Shown one piece after another: positions 22,159 to 34,400 of a DNA stretch of 64,000 nucleotides; within the stretch, counting starts at the first letter, position 1; every line of letters begins with the position of its first letter. Location: assembly GCA_037952775.1 (NCBI GenBank), contig JBANAY010000004.1, positions 1,612,001 through 1,676,000 on the forward strand, given 5' to 3'. A program made the translations under genes and the position numbers. This DNA comes from Clonostachys chloroleuca. Taxonomy: Eukaryota > Ascomycota > Sordariomycetes > Hypocreales > Bionectriaceae. The notes under the pieces were generated by a model. That model made no database searches and had not been told where the DNA came from. It saw only the letters and a list, made by a program, of their open reading frames with translations.

Positions 22159-24489
22159 CTTGATGGCGTTTGGGGAGGTGAAGTTGCGGGAAGAGCCAAG
22201 CTGGCTGCTCGGATGTGGGTTACAACAGGTACAACAGTGTGTGTGGTGCGCCAGCCGGGATGACGTCAAGGCCCGGGCGGAAGATCGCAGCGACTGATCA
22301 ATGCAGTAAAACGCTGAATGTGCCAGACGCTGGCTTTGAAACTCACAGAAGGCCGCAATGTGAGGATAAAAAAAAGACAAGTTTCAAATGATGCGCAGAA
22401 TTAGAATCTCCTGCGATGTCTGGTCTGCACCAGCGTTTCGGGCTGAAGTGCTGGAGGCTGGTAAAACAGCTGAGGTGAGGGGTAGTGACGGCTGGATATG
22501 ACGGTCTTGGTGTGTGTGACCGTGATCTCGAGTTTGCAGATGACTGAAGCCCTGCTCCTGCACCTGACTCGGAAGAAAGGCGCACGTGTACCTGGGAACA
22601 CCTACTCTCGACTCTTGCTCGAAATGACCAGACAGGAATTGAAAACCTATCTGTAGGCGGAACGGAGGGCGGCAGGTAGGAGGATGCGGGATCCAGGCTG
22701 GGAGGGGAGAGTTGGGGGAGGAAGTCAAACGCTACAGCACAGGGAGGAAACTGGCGAGAAATATGATATGGGAGGGCGGAAGGGGACTGGATCCAGGGAT
22801 GTTCTCATCAAGCAAGCTTTTACCTGATTGACGGCCTTATGTGGGAAACCTCGGGCAGAGTGGGAAGGCGATGACAGCCCAATGCAATCACCAGACCCTT
22901 GTCAGCAAGCACCCGTTGGTCTCAGGAGTCAGGCGTCAGCGGTCTGGAATCCAATCAGAGGGGCGGCAGCAGCGTGCGGCGTGAGCTAGGGAATACGTAG
23001 GCGAGAGCAGCAAATGGAGCAACATGGGGCAGTTCAATGCTAGCAGCGAGGACTGGCGCATGCTAAAATAGATGGCAGACCAGGCGAGCGAGAGGCAGAC
23101 CCCGGAACCTCGAGCGAGACACCTATCAGACTCCATGACGACGATGCAAGTAAGCGCGCGTGTCTGTCTGTCTCACTGCAGCAGCGTGGGCCAACGGCCT
23201 GCAGCTCATTCTGCCAGCCGGCGGTCTGGTCTGCAGCCCGTCTCGTCTGTCCCATCGGCACCGCTCTGCCAAATGCCTTGATTCGATTCTGGGGAGAGTG
23301 GCAGTTGACGCAATGCTGCAGCCCGCAGTCGCAGCAGCCCAACCAGCCTCCCGCCCGCCGAGTTTTTCGATGGATTCGAGCGGGTATCACTGGGCAGCTA
23401 GACTAAGCTGAACTGAACCCCCACCTACCCGACCAGGCATGGCGCAGGCGCTGCTTGGGCGCGCATTGTTGCTTTGCGTGGTGGTGCTGGTGGAAATCAT
23501 CAGTCGGTACGGTGGGCGGAGGACGGGATTGTCTCATGGCGATCCCCAGGACACGACGTTGCCTAGATGACGGGCATGGCTACGGGGAGCCATGCATATG
23601 CGATTGCTCCCTTTCCCCAGAGGCAGAAACCACAGGAATGGGCCTGTCGTGGCCTGTGCTGCTTTCGACGCCCAAGGCAACTAGCTGACATACACCCCAG
23701 CAAGCAACAATGTGCTCCCACCGCTAGACAAAGTCTAACCGCCGCTGACACCCAGATACAGTTCACCGGGTTTCCCCTTCAACCCACTCCGAAACTCAAC
23801 TTTAATATCAAGTGCCTTACGAATTGGAGGGGACGGGTTCAGCCAGCATATGCAGGCAAGGCCTTACAGCCACCCTCACATCACGGAACACCACATATAC
23901 GTCATTCCTCAACCCTCCGTCTTGGGTGGCAGGATAAAAGCAGCGCTGCAAGGTTCCCTGCCCGCAACACGAGCACCAGCTTGGAGTGGGCTGGGGGCTT
24001 TGGAGGCCTTTTCGAACCATTTTCATTCATGTTCTGCCTAAGCAACTGCAACTACCGGGTCCATGCAAACCTAAGTAGCCTCCTATGACGCAGTGAGTGT
24101 GCTAGCATGTAATGCTGAGCGCATGAAAATCAAGATAGCTCGACGCAATCCACCACGTAATACACAACCTTCAGACGGTATAGGCCCTTTGAGATAGAAC
24201 ACGGATATCTTAACCGAGGAAATTAATTCTAGAAGCCTCCTAGAAAGCTGTGGTGCTACGCATCCAAGTTCGTCTGGGCCAAGTCCTAAATCCGAACAGG
24301 TGGGCACAATGGTATCAAAAGCACACAACATTTACACTACTAGAGATCTGAGAAAAGATGTATGATTTTCTAGGAATGGGCATTTGAAAACTTCTGCCAC
24401 CTATACATGAACTCCCCCTATACCTAATACCCAATGAAACAGCATAAACGTCATGAGTAAAATGATTGCAACTAGCTGTGCATGTCCAA
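22159..24489. other. 2.3-kb intergenic region
   Basis: Promoter and leader of the DUF8035-type gene on the left; 3' region of phosphofructokinase on the right. Open frames up to 173 codons occur (23567-24088, +), but their translations look random and I recognise no domain. No repeats stand out. Confidence 0.5.
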
Positions 24490-26979
24490 TTATTGCCAGT
24501 GAAGCCCACGCTTCGTGTCCTTGGCTGCCAGGCCAGTCAATCTTTCTCCTGGCTTTGGATACTCAGGTCGACCTCCCAGCATATCGACAGTGCTTCGCAT
24601 GTCAAGCCAGTACGCGCTCTTGGGTCGCCGGTTGGGCCAGTCGGTGTCATTCTCCTCCAACTCAACCATCGGAGTGAATGCGACCTCGGAGCCCTTGATG
24701 CCAATCACGAATGTACTGTCTGGGTCCTTCTTGATGTGATTGGGGCTGTTCTTACCAAAAGTTTCCAGGCGCTGGATGCACTTGATTGCAAGTCTGACAG
24801 CTCGGCAGCGATCCATGGGAGAAGGAACACCGCCCTGCTGCACATGGCCAGGAATACTTTCTCGGCTCTCAAACCTATCATGGGCTTCTTCGCGGATAAT
24901 GTCCGCGATGAGCTTGGCATGGTACACCTTACTGGCCTTCTCGTTGACTAGGATGAGACGTCCCGCACGGGACTGGCCCTTGTCATGTTCGAACACATGC
25001 TTCAGGTGGTTCACATCAGCATTCAGCATCTCAAGACTGATTCCTTCTTCAGGGGTGTACACGGCTGAGGCGCCGACACCCAACCCGCTGAGTGTAGCAA
25101 CGTAGCCTGAACGACCGCCTTGTGTCTCAATAACGAACACTCGTCGGCGCGTTGCAGACGCAGATTGCTTAATCTTGTCACAGTAGTTGACCAGCTCGTT
25201 GAGGCAGGTGTCTGATCCAAGGGAATATTCCGTTCCCGGAACATTGTTAGAAATAGTGGCAGGGAGGAGCGCCATGGGGATGCACAGAGAGGGGAACTCA
25301 TCTCTGGCTTTCCGGAGCTGAGAGATGGAGTGGAACGCCTCGAAACCACCGATTAGGAAGAGTGCATCAAATCGGTACTGTTCAATCAGGTTTGCAATCA
25401 GCTCCATGCCAGATTCTGAGGGGAGCTCTCGGTTGGTTCCGATCTCAGAACCTCCCTTGCTTGCCCAACCATCAACCTCCAGCCAGTTGAAAGGTCGAAC
25501 TGCTCCCACGGGCTTGTCTCCGTGGTGTCGAGCGAAGCCAGCGAAACCGTTATGGATGGCAATCGGTTCATGGCCCCGGGAGGTACAGTAAGCAACTGCT
25601 GCACGAACAGCAGCATTCATACCACCAGCAGGTGCACCGACATTGATAAAGCCGATTCTCATTCTCTGTCATCAGATCAGCAAAATCCCTCTCGGCCTCT
25701 TTCCAGTTCCTCGGGTTTTACAAACCTTGTCCTGAGGCAGTTTGTTGTCTTCCACCAACACGTTAGTCGTGGTCAAGTATGACCTGTACTGGTCAGCAAA
25801 CTCGGTGTCTCTCAGGCCCATTGCCTTCTCAAAGTCTTTGGCATCGACAGCTTTGGAGAGTTCCTTTGTTTCAGCCACAGCCTTCATTAAAGGCTTTCGA
25901 ACAATCTTGTTCTCGTTAATAGCGATAAAAGGCGTCTCTGTCTCAGGGGTAGCTTCAAGGACAGCACGGACGGCTTCCACACCCTGGAGCGTACCGAGTG
26001 TTCGGTCGTAGGAAACGGCGGTACCACCACGTTGGACATGGCCAAGTGTGGTGATACGGGTATCAAGAGCAAGTCCACCCTCGCTCTTGTCTGCCAACAA
26101 ATCTTTGATTTCCTCTGGCGTGATCTTGGTACCATCCTTGTCGCGAGCACCCTCTGCGACGATGACAATTGTCTTTCGCTTGCCGAGCTCACGATGCTAT
26201 TTTAATGTATGATTTTAGCCGTCGTTTCACGAGTATTCCAAGTTGCGGGGGTTGAATCTTACCCTTCTAACAACGTTAGACATGTCTGCCTTCCAGTCAC
26301 GGTCTCTGGGTCGTTCTGGAATGAAGACAAAGTCTGCACCTGTAGCCACACCCGCCATCAAAGCCAACCACCCACAATGACGTCCCATCACCTCGATGAC
26401 GAAAGCTCGAGAATGCGACGAGGCAGTGGCTTCAATGTAATCAACCATCTCGCAGATTCGGGCAAGGGCTGAGTAACATCCAATGGTTGCATCGGTTCCT
26501 GAAAGGTCGTTGTCGATTGATCCGACCAATCCGACGATATTGAGGTGTTGGTAGGGGCCAACCTGCTCCTTGGTCAGCTGCCCATTGGCAACCAGCTCCT
26601 CCAGCAGAGAAGGCCACTCGGCGCGGAATTTGTCGGCACCGGTGAGGGAACCGTCACCACCGCAGATGATCAGAGCGTCGATTCCGTGAAGGATCATGTT
26701 TTTGGCAGCAACCAATCGGCCGGGGCGTTCGTAGAAGGCCATGCATCGTGCTGTGCCAATTAGAGTGCCACCTTCGGAGAGCCAGCCACGGACATCGTTC
26801 CATTGCATCTTCTTGATGAGGTCTCCACCCTGGACCAACCCTTCATAGCCTTCGTAGACACAGTAGGCGTCGCAGCCCATGTGGATGGCCATGCGCACGA
26901 CAGCACGCACGACAGCGTTCATGCCTGGGGAGTCGCCTCCCGAGGTCATGACGGCAATCTTCTTCTTCGGTGCCGCCAT
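24490..26979 (-). CDS. pfkA: ATP-dependent 6-phosphofructokinase
   Basis: Exons 26979-26263, 26196-25726 and 25665-24490 give 787 residues, the usual size of the fungal tandem PFK. It phosphorylates fructose 6-phosphate in the committed step of glycolysis, in the cytosol. The N-terminal half is catalytic: [10 protein letters not shown] (14-21), [12 protein letters not shown] (about 105-116), GSIDND (153-158, with the catalytic Asp156), [13 protein letters not shown] and TLGHVQRGG. The C-terminal half starts at residue 397 ([17 protein letters not shown]) and has the degenerate, regulatory form, with GGFEA and LPATISNN in place of the catalytic motifs; it should bind effectors such as fructose 2,6-bisphosphate. 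The second intron uses a GTTTGT donor. The frame stays open upstream of ATG 26979 for some 90 codons but has no earlier ATG, so this start is the natural one. Confidence 0.96.
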
Positions 26980-28927
26980 CGTGACGGTTGATAGCGAGCT
27001 CGGTCGTGGAGTACAGGGCTCACCCGTCTGGATGCTCGAATGCCAAGGCGGAGGGTGAGGAGAGGTTCGGTAGAGGTCGGTAAAGATACGCGCGTAGGGA
27101 TCCTGATACGCAGGGAGGGGGAGGATATTGGTCTGCTGGGCGAATGGAAGGGAGAGAAAAGGCAATGCCTCAGCAGGAGGGCAGAGGTATTTAAACGTTA
27201 ATGGATGTTGCCTAGAGGAGCCCTCACCAGGTGGGAAGTTACAGGACGACAGGGACAAAATTAGGTACGTAACTGCTCAAGGCAGGGAATGTGCAAGAAA
27301 TGAGCTGAGCCCAGAGTCAGGTATACACAAGTACGGACCAAGATGAGATACACGATGCTTTGCAGCTCCCGCACATACTAGACTACGGCACGGGGCCTCT
27401 GCAACACTCACAAGCAAGGGTTGGAACAAGGAAGTCAGGCATCCAGGTGCAGGCCAATAGCGATACCTATATCTCCCTCTGCCAGTAATAATTTGATGTC
27501 CTGGGCATGTGCAGCGACCTACGTAATGAGGGGGGTAGCTCTTATCGCTTATCGAGGGCGGGGATGCCCCAATTAACAAAACTTTTTACTCTGCGCTATT
27601 GGAATCCGCAAAGTGTTAGCAATGGGATGAATTAATTAGACTGAGGGCAACAGTTGACCGTGACCTTATCAACGAGCCTCCAGAAGCTGCACGACGTAAT
27701 AGTGTAGGCATTGCGGGCTCTGTCGACGCAGCAGCAACGCCTCACCTCCCTTCACAATCATTGAACCACCCAATGTCTCTCCAACAAGCTCAGCACTAGA
27801 TACATGGGCATGTAGGAGCCAATTAGGTTCACGGGGAAGGATCAGCCCATTCCCGACTATGCCGTCAGTGGGGGATCAGACAACGAGGCGGGCAATGCCC
27901 ACATGGATTGTGTGCTTGCACCATGACTTGCCGCCAAGATGATGGGAACAAGCATCGATCGAGCAGACCATAATATAGGGGCCTATAATAACCGGAGAGA
28001 AACAGACGGGTTTCCGGTCGCTAAATTGATCCCTTCGTTATGCAAGATCACCCTACAACCTTGACCTTGTGCCCATGAGGCTCCCTGTCATGACCCATGG
28101 ATGGGTGGTGTGAGAAGTGACACCAGTAGAAGCACGCACCCCCTATAAGAGACAGCCCGTGATCCCTTTCGCCCGGTCAGCCTGTCTTAGCTGCGTGGCA
28201 GGCCACAACCTCGAAATCGGACCATGTAATCAAAACATGTTTTAATTACGGTGTTTTTGAGTCACTCTGTGCGAGAGAGGCAATAGGGGAGTCCGGTGCG
28301 CAGTGTCAAGGCTAATGTTAGCGTTCACAGGACGAGGGAGTTACATACCTATTGGTATTAGCAATAACCTAGCAGATTGGGCTGCTCTACCACTATTGGG
28401 CACCTTGATTGCCTTAAGTAATGGAAAGTACACTTTCCATTTCACAACACTATCTAAAAAAGAACATAATTCTCTTTTTGTTTTCCAGCCAAAGCTTCGC
28501 TTAATTGGGTGAAAGAGCTCTCCGTTACTGTTGATCAAAGAAGCTACAAGAGAGATAGTACGCATCATCCAGCTCGCGGTGTCGTTAGGACTAGAGTGTG
28601 CACGCAAGTGACAACAATTCAGCTGCAGCGGGAATGAAATTCGAACGGCCCAATCTTCAACAACTGGAGAACAAACGGAGAGGAGCCTAAGCTGAAAGCT
28701 TGAGTTGCAGAGAGCTGTGGCTTGTTCTGCGCCACAGCTTGGCTTGGCTATATTATGTAATCAGATATCGAGGCTGGCTCCACCGTGATTGACAGCTGCG
28801 AAGGTGCGACTGCGCTGCTCCGTACACGAGCTAATTGACAAGCTTCCAAGCTCCAATTCCTGTCGCGTGACTGCATTCTCAAACTTATGCCAGGCTGACA
28901 GACGTCGGCTGCAGAGGCTCGCCCATC
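26980..28927. other. intergenic, divergent promoters of pfkA and MED17
   Basis: About 1.9 kb between two divergent starts. It is expected to hold the promoters and leaders of phosphofructokinase and Mediator subunit 17. C- and CT-rich stretches precede pfkA. A perfect 9-bp inverted repeat AGCTGTGGC/GCCACAGCT with a 9-base spacer lies at 28713-28739, about 190 bp before the MED17 start. No further gene is recognised. Confidence 0.5.
28713..28739. repeat. inverted repeat upstream of MED17
   Basis: AGCTGTGGC and GCCACAGCT, perfect 9-bp arms separated by 9 bases, about 190 bp upstream of the MED17 ATG. It is a possible regulator site or leader hairpin; chance is also possible. Confidence 0.35.
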
Positions 28928-30953
28928 ATGGCCTCTGAAGAGAGCACCCCATTGTCTCTGCGGCCTGTACCAGTAGCCGACCGCAAGCCCAAGAACCTCG
29001 CCGAGTTCATTGCCCGGATAAACGCCCAGCCTGGAGGATTCCGGGGACTCACAGAGACCAAGCTTCGAGAAGAGGCCGTCGAACTAGAAAACGGAAACAG
29101 CACCGCTGAGGATGACGATGTGGATATGTCCGACGGTGAGGGCGAGGACGAGGCTGAGGAACAGGAAGCACAGACGATAGATCCGGTGCAGGTGCGCAAC
29201 GAGGTTCTAACAGAAATCGAGTATGTGCCAATTCCAATATGAAATCCCATAGATATCTGTCCAGACTGGCCACTGACTTTCCGTTTACGAGTAGACAGGC
29301 ATCTAGGTGGGCCGGCACGATTCTGGAGACTCTATCCCTCCTCCTCTCTAAACAGAACCCTACGCTTGCCAGCATGACGCTCTCGAAACAACTGCGTGAG
29401 ATGACCGGCATCGGAACTTTAGGAGCCAGTCGCTTGGATGAGCCCAATATCACACCAGCACAGGAAAAGGAACAAGAAGAGATCGCGCAAGGCTGGACAT
29501 TGATGGAGATCCAAAAGACTAGCGACGCTGCGGAAGCTGCGTGCTCCTTCCTTTCCAAGGAGGTCGATGTAGAAAGCAAATACTGGGAAGAGGCTGTCAA
29601 AGTACAGAAGAGCGGCTGGTCTCTGTGCAAGATGCCACAAGAGAGGCACACACTGGGCGTACGTTTTGGCTTTTCGGAGTGTAGGTTTAGTCAAGCATAT
29701 GCGTCCCTCTCGAGTTGTTGCTAACTCATGCATTTGACAGCGGCTCCGGAATTTAGAAACAATGGTCTAGCGCCCATGCGAAGGGGGGATGACGGATCCG
29801 TGCAGCTAGACTGCGGCCGGTTAGGAGGAGTCTCAGAGAGAATCGTTGTCACTTATGAGAGGGACGGTGAAGTAGTTGGGCGCTCGTCTGTCCCTGCCCA
29901 AACGGATCAAAGCGCGCCCCTTGAGAAAAGGGTCCTGGAGGCTCGCAATACCCTTTTCTCTCAGGAACTGTGGCACGAATTAAACCGCGAAGCTCGCAAC
30001 CTGGCAGCATACGATGTCCGACCGGAGGGCTCAAGTCTCACCTGTAAACTAGACGAGTCGACCAAGTTGAGAATCGATCTTGTCACTCTAGATTCGACCC
30101 CTTCGACCAGCGACTCCTCGCCGGACCAGAATGTTGCCGAAACAATTTCTCAAGTCCTTCATCTCTTGCTGTGCTATTCCCATACACAGAACGAGTTGGG
30201 GAGAACCAGGCCAATTCCTCCACATCTACCTCGATCTCGGGGTCAGCAGATCTACGCACTTCTGCGACCCATCATTGCTCGTGCTTCGCACCTTCAGGGT
30301 GTCAAGTCTTCCTCAAAGTACATTGGAACCCTGGTCCAGTGTTTGAAAAACGCAGGCATCAATGCGTCGTTCAGCTTACACACACCACCGCCATTCACAC
30401 TCCAGTCACAGCCAAACCTCGCCAACCAGCCATCTCCTCCCAACCTCCTCATCCGCCACTTGCTGAACTCTACCAACTTCACATTCAAGGTGGCTCTACT
30501 CCCAGATGTACCATGCACTATCCGCTCCAGAACAACCTTCTTCCCCTTCACAAGCACCTACTTCTACGTCATCCTCCCCCTTCATCCCCACTGGAGAGAA
30601 TCTGCCCCCCATTCAGGGAAGGCTATCCAGACGTGAACACCCTGTCAGAATACATCCGAACCGCCACCTGCCGCCTTCTCGCCGAGCAGTTCCTCGCCGA
30701 AATCCCAGACGGCCTTTGGGTCCCCAACATCAAGGGCGACTCCCTCCGCCCCGCCGACAACGATGAGTCTGAGCTACGATTCATCATCTTAGAGGATGAG
30801 CCCAATTCCCCCACCCTCGTCGTCAAGAGCACCAAGGTCACCGGGCAAAGCTCTAATACAGAAAAATGGGAGTGGCGATCATCGAGCACTGAGAGCGAGA
30901 GTACATCGCTTGCCGATATTGTCAACCGTGTAATTGGGAAGAAAGCTTCGTAG
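28928..30953 (+). CDS. MED17: Mediator of RNA polymerase II subunit 17 (Srb4-type), with a frame break
   Basis: Exons are 28928-29220, 29295-29680 and 29741-30953. The N-terminus (ESTPLSLRPVPVADRKPKNLAEFIARIN, then QPGGFRGLTETKLREE) and the block GVRFGFSESAPEFRNNGLAP, created by the second splice, are typical of fungal Med17, an essential head-module subunit of Mediator that contacts RNA polymerase II. The third exon does not stay in one frame. The first frame runs to about 30575 (FFPFTSTYFYVILP) and would stop at 30636. Family-like sequence resumes one frame over, as PSSPLERICPPFREGYPD, then LSEYIRTATCRLLAEQF, and runs to TAG at 30953. The switch falls in a CCCCC run at 30576-30580; one more C would join the frames. 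No plausible intron explains it. Because the gene is essential, a sequencing indel in the homopolymer is the simplest reading. Confidence 0.85.
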
Positions 30954-31441
30954 TTGAGAGGCAACACTGAGTCTGCCCTCCTTATCATGCTCCAGTAATC
31001 TCGTCAGTGGTAGACATTCAAAGATTTAAAATATCCCCCATGACATGGCTCGATCAGTTAATGCTTAGCGAATGTGCTTTTTCCATTGAAAAAAGGTGGG
31101 TATCTTGACTCTATAGCCAGCAGGCTTCCCCTCCATCAAACATGCGTCGACTATTGTCCCTTTGCCATCGTTTCCCCATTTGTACCTTTTCGGAATTGGT
31201 TTGCGCTCTCCGTACGCCGAGTAACATTCTTGAATACAACATGACCTTTTCTTCCTGCCGTCCTAGTATCCCCCATGTCTGCCAATAGAACTTAGAGGGT
31301 ATCATCGTGAACATCATCAGGAAAACAAACAAAACAAGACTGGATAACAAAGCATCTCGCTCACAGTATTATAGCAGAATACTGAAGAGACAGGCTCCCC
31401 GATCTTCGTCACCTATGCCCCACAACTCCCAATACGATATT
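30954..31441. other. intergenic, convergent 3' ends
   Basis: About 490 bp between the stops of MED17 and the SNF2/RING gene, which converge. Probably both 3' UTRs; nothing else is seen. Confidence 0.5.
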
Positions 31442-34400
31442 CTAACGCCTACCGTTGAAGAGGTACTTGAGCTCACTGGTACTAAGGCGGCTGATGCTCT
31501 TTCCGGCAGCTTCGTCTAACGCGGCCTCCACCATCTCCTTCTTTCTCTCCTGTAGCTCCATAATACGGTCCTCGACCGTTTCCTGGGTCAAGATGCGGTA
31601 AACTTTAACTTCTCTCTGCTGACCAATGCGGTAAGCTCGGTCAACTGCCTGCATTTCAATGTATGGGTTCCAGAAAGGATCCAAGATGATAACGCGGGAT
31701 GCATCCGCCAGATTCAACCCAGCATTTCCTGCTTTCAGAGACACGAGGATGACTTTGACATCCTCCTTTGTCCGGAACTCGTGAGCGGCGTTGTTACGCT
31801 CGTTCGCCGACATCCCACCGTCGTATCTCACAGGCTTTTTGGCAAACCCTTCGTGTTTCATGCCGACCTCAACCAGATCAAGAAGCAGGGTCCATTGCGA
31901 GAAGATTATTGTCTTCTCGCCCGTCTCCTGGATCGCCGTCAGAAGCTTCATGCACTCCGCAACCTTTGCAGATGGGAGCCATGTCTTGTGCAAGTATGCC
32001 ATGTACTTTTTATAGGCGACGTGGTTCTTGTTCGCCTCCATACGGAGAGCTTTGAGCATTGAAGGCTTCACATCAGAAGCTCGGTCTTTGCCTTTGCCCT
32101 TCGATCTCTTCTTCTTTCTTCTCTTCTGATCCTTCTTGTCCTCATCTTCCTGCTTGGCCCCGAACAGTTCGTCCTTTGAGTCCTCATCATCTACAATGAA
32201 GCCTTTGAGGTTTCCCTTTGCATCAACGTCATCAGCGTCTTCATCTTCGGTTTCATCATCAAGATCCGAATCAGAGACGCCATCGGTCTGGTCAAGATCC
32301 TCCTTGTCTTCGGCTTTCACATCGCTGGGCATATGGATCTTCTGGAACGTTTGAAGGCTGAAACACTTGGCAGGCTCAAAGGTGCCCCGACACACCGGAC
32401 ATCTAGCATTAACACCTGTGGTCTCGTTGCCTTCCCGTATACTGTTTGTTAGTGCACTGTCGACTATGCGGGCCAAACACTGCTGACAGCTGTCGTGACC
32501 GCAGGGGACGAAGAACTGCGGTTCAATCACCGCATCATAACATACGGGGCACTCAAATGCCTCGATTGCCTTGATACGCTCAACGGTTGCAGGATCGAGT
32601 TTGCGAACGATTTCTTCCACGTTAGCGGCCGAGGTCGGGGCCGCGTCATCGACGTCGAGGTTCAAGTGAGGGTGGCAGCAAGCCTGTCGCAAGCGGAGAA
32701 GCAAGACCAGAATGTGGGAGTAGTTTTTGCCAATGCTGCCGTCTCGAAGGTACTTATTGAAAATCACCTGTGACTTCTCCTCCAGCTGCTTGTAGAAATC
32801 AAGCTCGTCTTGCGTAAGTTTGACATGGACCGTCTCTTCGGTTTTCGGTGGCAGTCGCAAGATTGGTCTTCCATCTATTGTAGAGTTCTTTTTTCGACGT
32901 AGCATAATGGCCTTCAGCAAGACCCTCAGCCTCGACATCGCCTCGCTTGTCGGATCGCCTTTTTTTCCAAACAAGGAACCAAAAGCCTATCTAAATTAGC
33001 CTCCTCTGCCTCTGGGGTTCTTCAAGCAATGGCAAAACAAACCTGTCTGAATTTGTCCCAAGCGCAATATGGCTTGATTCTTAAGAATGCCAGTAGGGAG
33101 AACAATTCGTCCACACCATTCATCATTGGTGTGCCAGAGAGACACCATCGATGAACTCCATTCAACTTATGACAAGCCTTTGCTGACTGGGTATTCTTGT
33201 TTTTGATGCATTGGGCTTCATCCAATATGATTCGGTAAAACTTTGTCCTGGGATGAAGCAGAGGAAACTTTTTGATGATGTTCCTATCATTGTAATCAAT
33301 TTGCCGTCGCTGTACTTCATACTCATCTTTCAATTTCTCTAAACGCTTGCTCTCGGCAGCTAGAGTCATATAGGTAGTAAGAACAACATCGTATCTGGCT
33401 AAGTCATCCGAGGTTACAGATAATTTCTTGTTGCCATGATGTACAAAAATCGACATCCGGTGGGATGGCTGCACCTTGTCTCTAATCTCTTCTTCCCACT
33501 GCCGGAGAAGCGCGACAGGTCCGATGATGAGATTTGTCTGTTCGATTAGAAATATGTCAGCAAGTTCGTTCTTTCCGGGGCCAAAGCCATCCTTTTTCTT
33601 CGCGAATGATTAATCCAAGTTACAAAGAGGGAGAATCTCACCTTGGGTCTTGTAGTCGGCGGACGGGCCAACATCAGTGAGATCATTGAGATAGTCTTGC
33701 CAAGACCCATGTCATCAGCAAGAATACCTCCTTTGTTCGTCCCTTCCTCCATCTTCTTCAACCATGTCAGTGCAATTTCCTGGTGGTGATACAGGGTGCC
33801 TTTGAGGCCTTCAGGTGTGCCAACGCGATCACGCTCGGGGATCTCCATGTCAGGTCGAATATTTTGTAGCAGATCATCCAGTTCTTTTTCTGTCACTCGC
33901 GTATCGTGTACCATATCATTGATGTAACTCGTCAATCGCTCTGGCAAGGGATTTCCAAAAGAATCCAAGTTATTCGTATAGTCGTAACCAGAAGTCAGGC
34001 TAATTATGTCACTTAAGGTGTTGCCTCGACCCTGAATCATTGGATGGCGAGGGTTAGGCTGCTGAGAATATGACGAGGATTCGCCTATGATGATAGGGTT
34101 GTCCGCTCGGAGCCCCGCCGTGGATGCAGGAGGGTGCCTCGCTGGGACTTGGTACGTTCCAGGCTGAGGAACCATTTCAGATTTGTATGGTGACTGGTTC
34201 GGGGTCTGGTTTAAGCCGGGGCCTACTGGACCGTCCCAGGCAGGGTCATATGCGCCTGGCATTGCACCAGTCATTAGATTCATTGAGGAACCTGGCTCCC
34301 TTTTCACGGAGCGCCCATTCCGACCTTGGCTAGCAGAGGGCATTCCGTTCAGTCTCTGTGTATCCATGATTTTCTTAAAAGCGCTGTTCGGGTTGGACGG

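Noticed and set aside
23567..24088. 173-codon plus-strand frame between the DUF8035-type gene and pfkA
   Set aside because: Sequence looks random, with no conserved motif, signal peptide or intron logic.
26980..27258. In-frame N-terminal extension of phosphofructokinase
   Set aside because: The frame is open but has no ATG upstream of 26979, and the translation is Pro-rich leader sequence unlike PFK.
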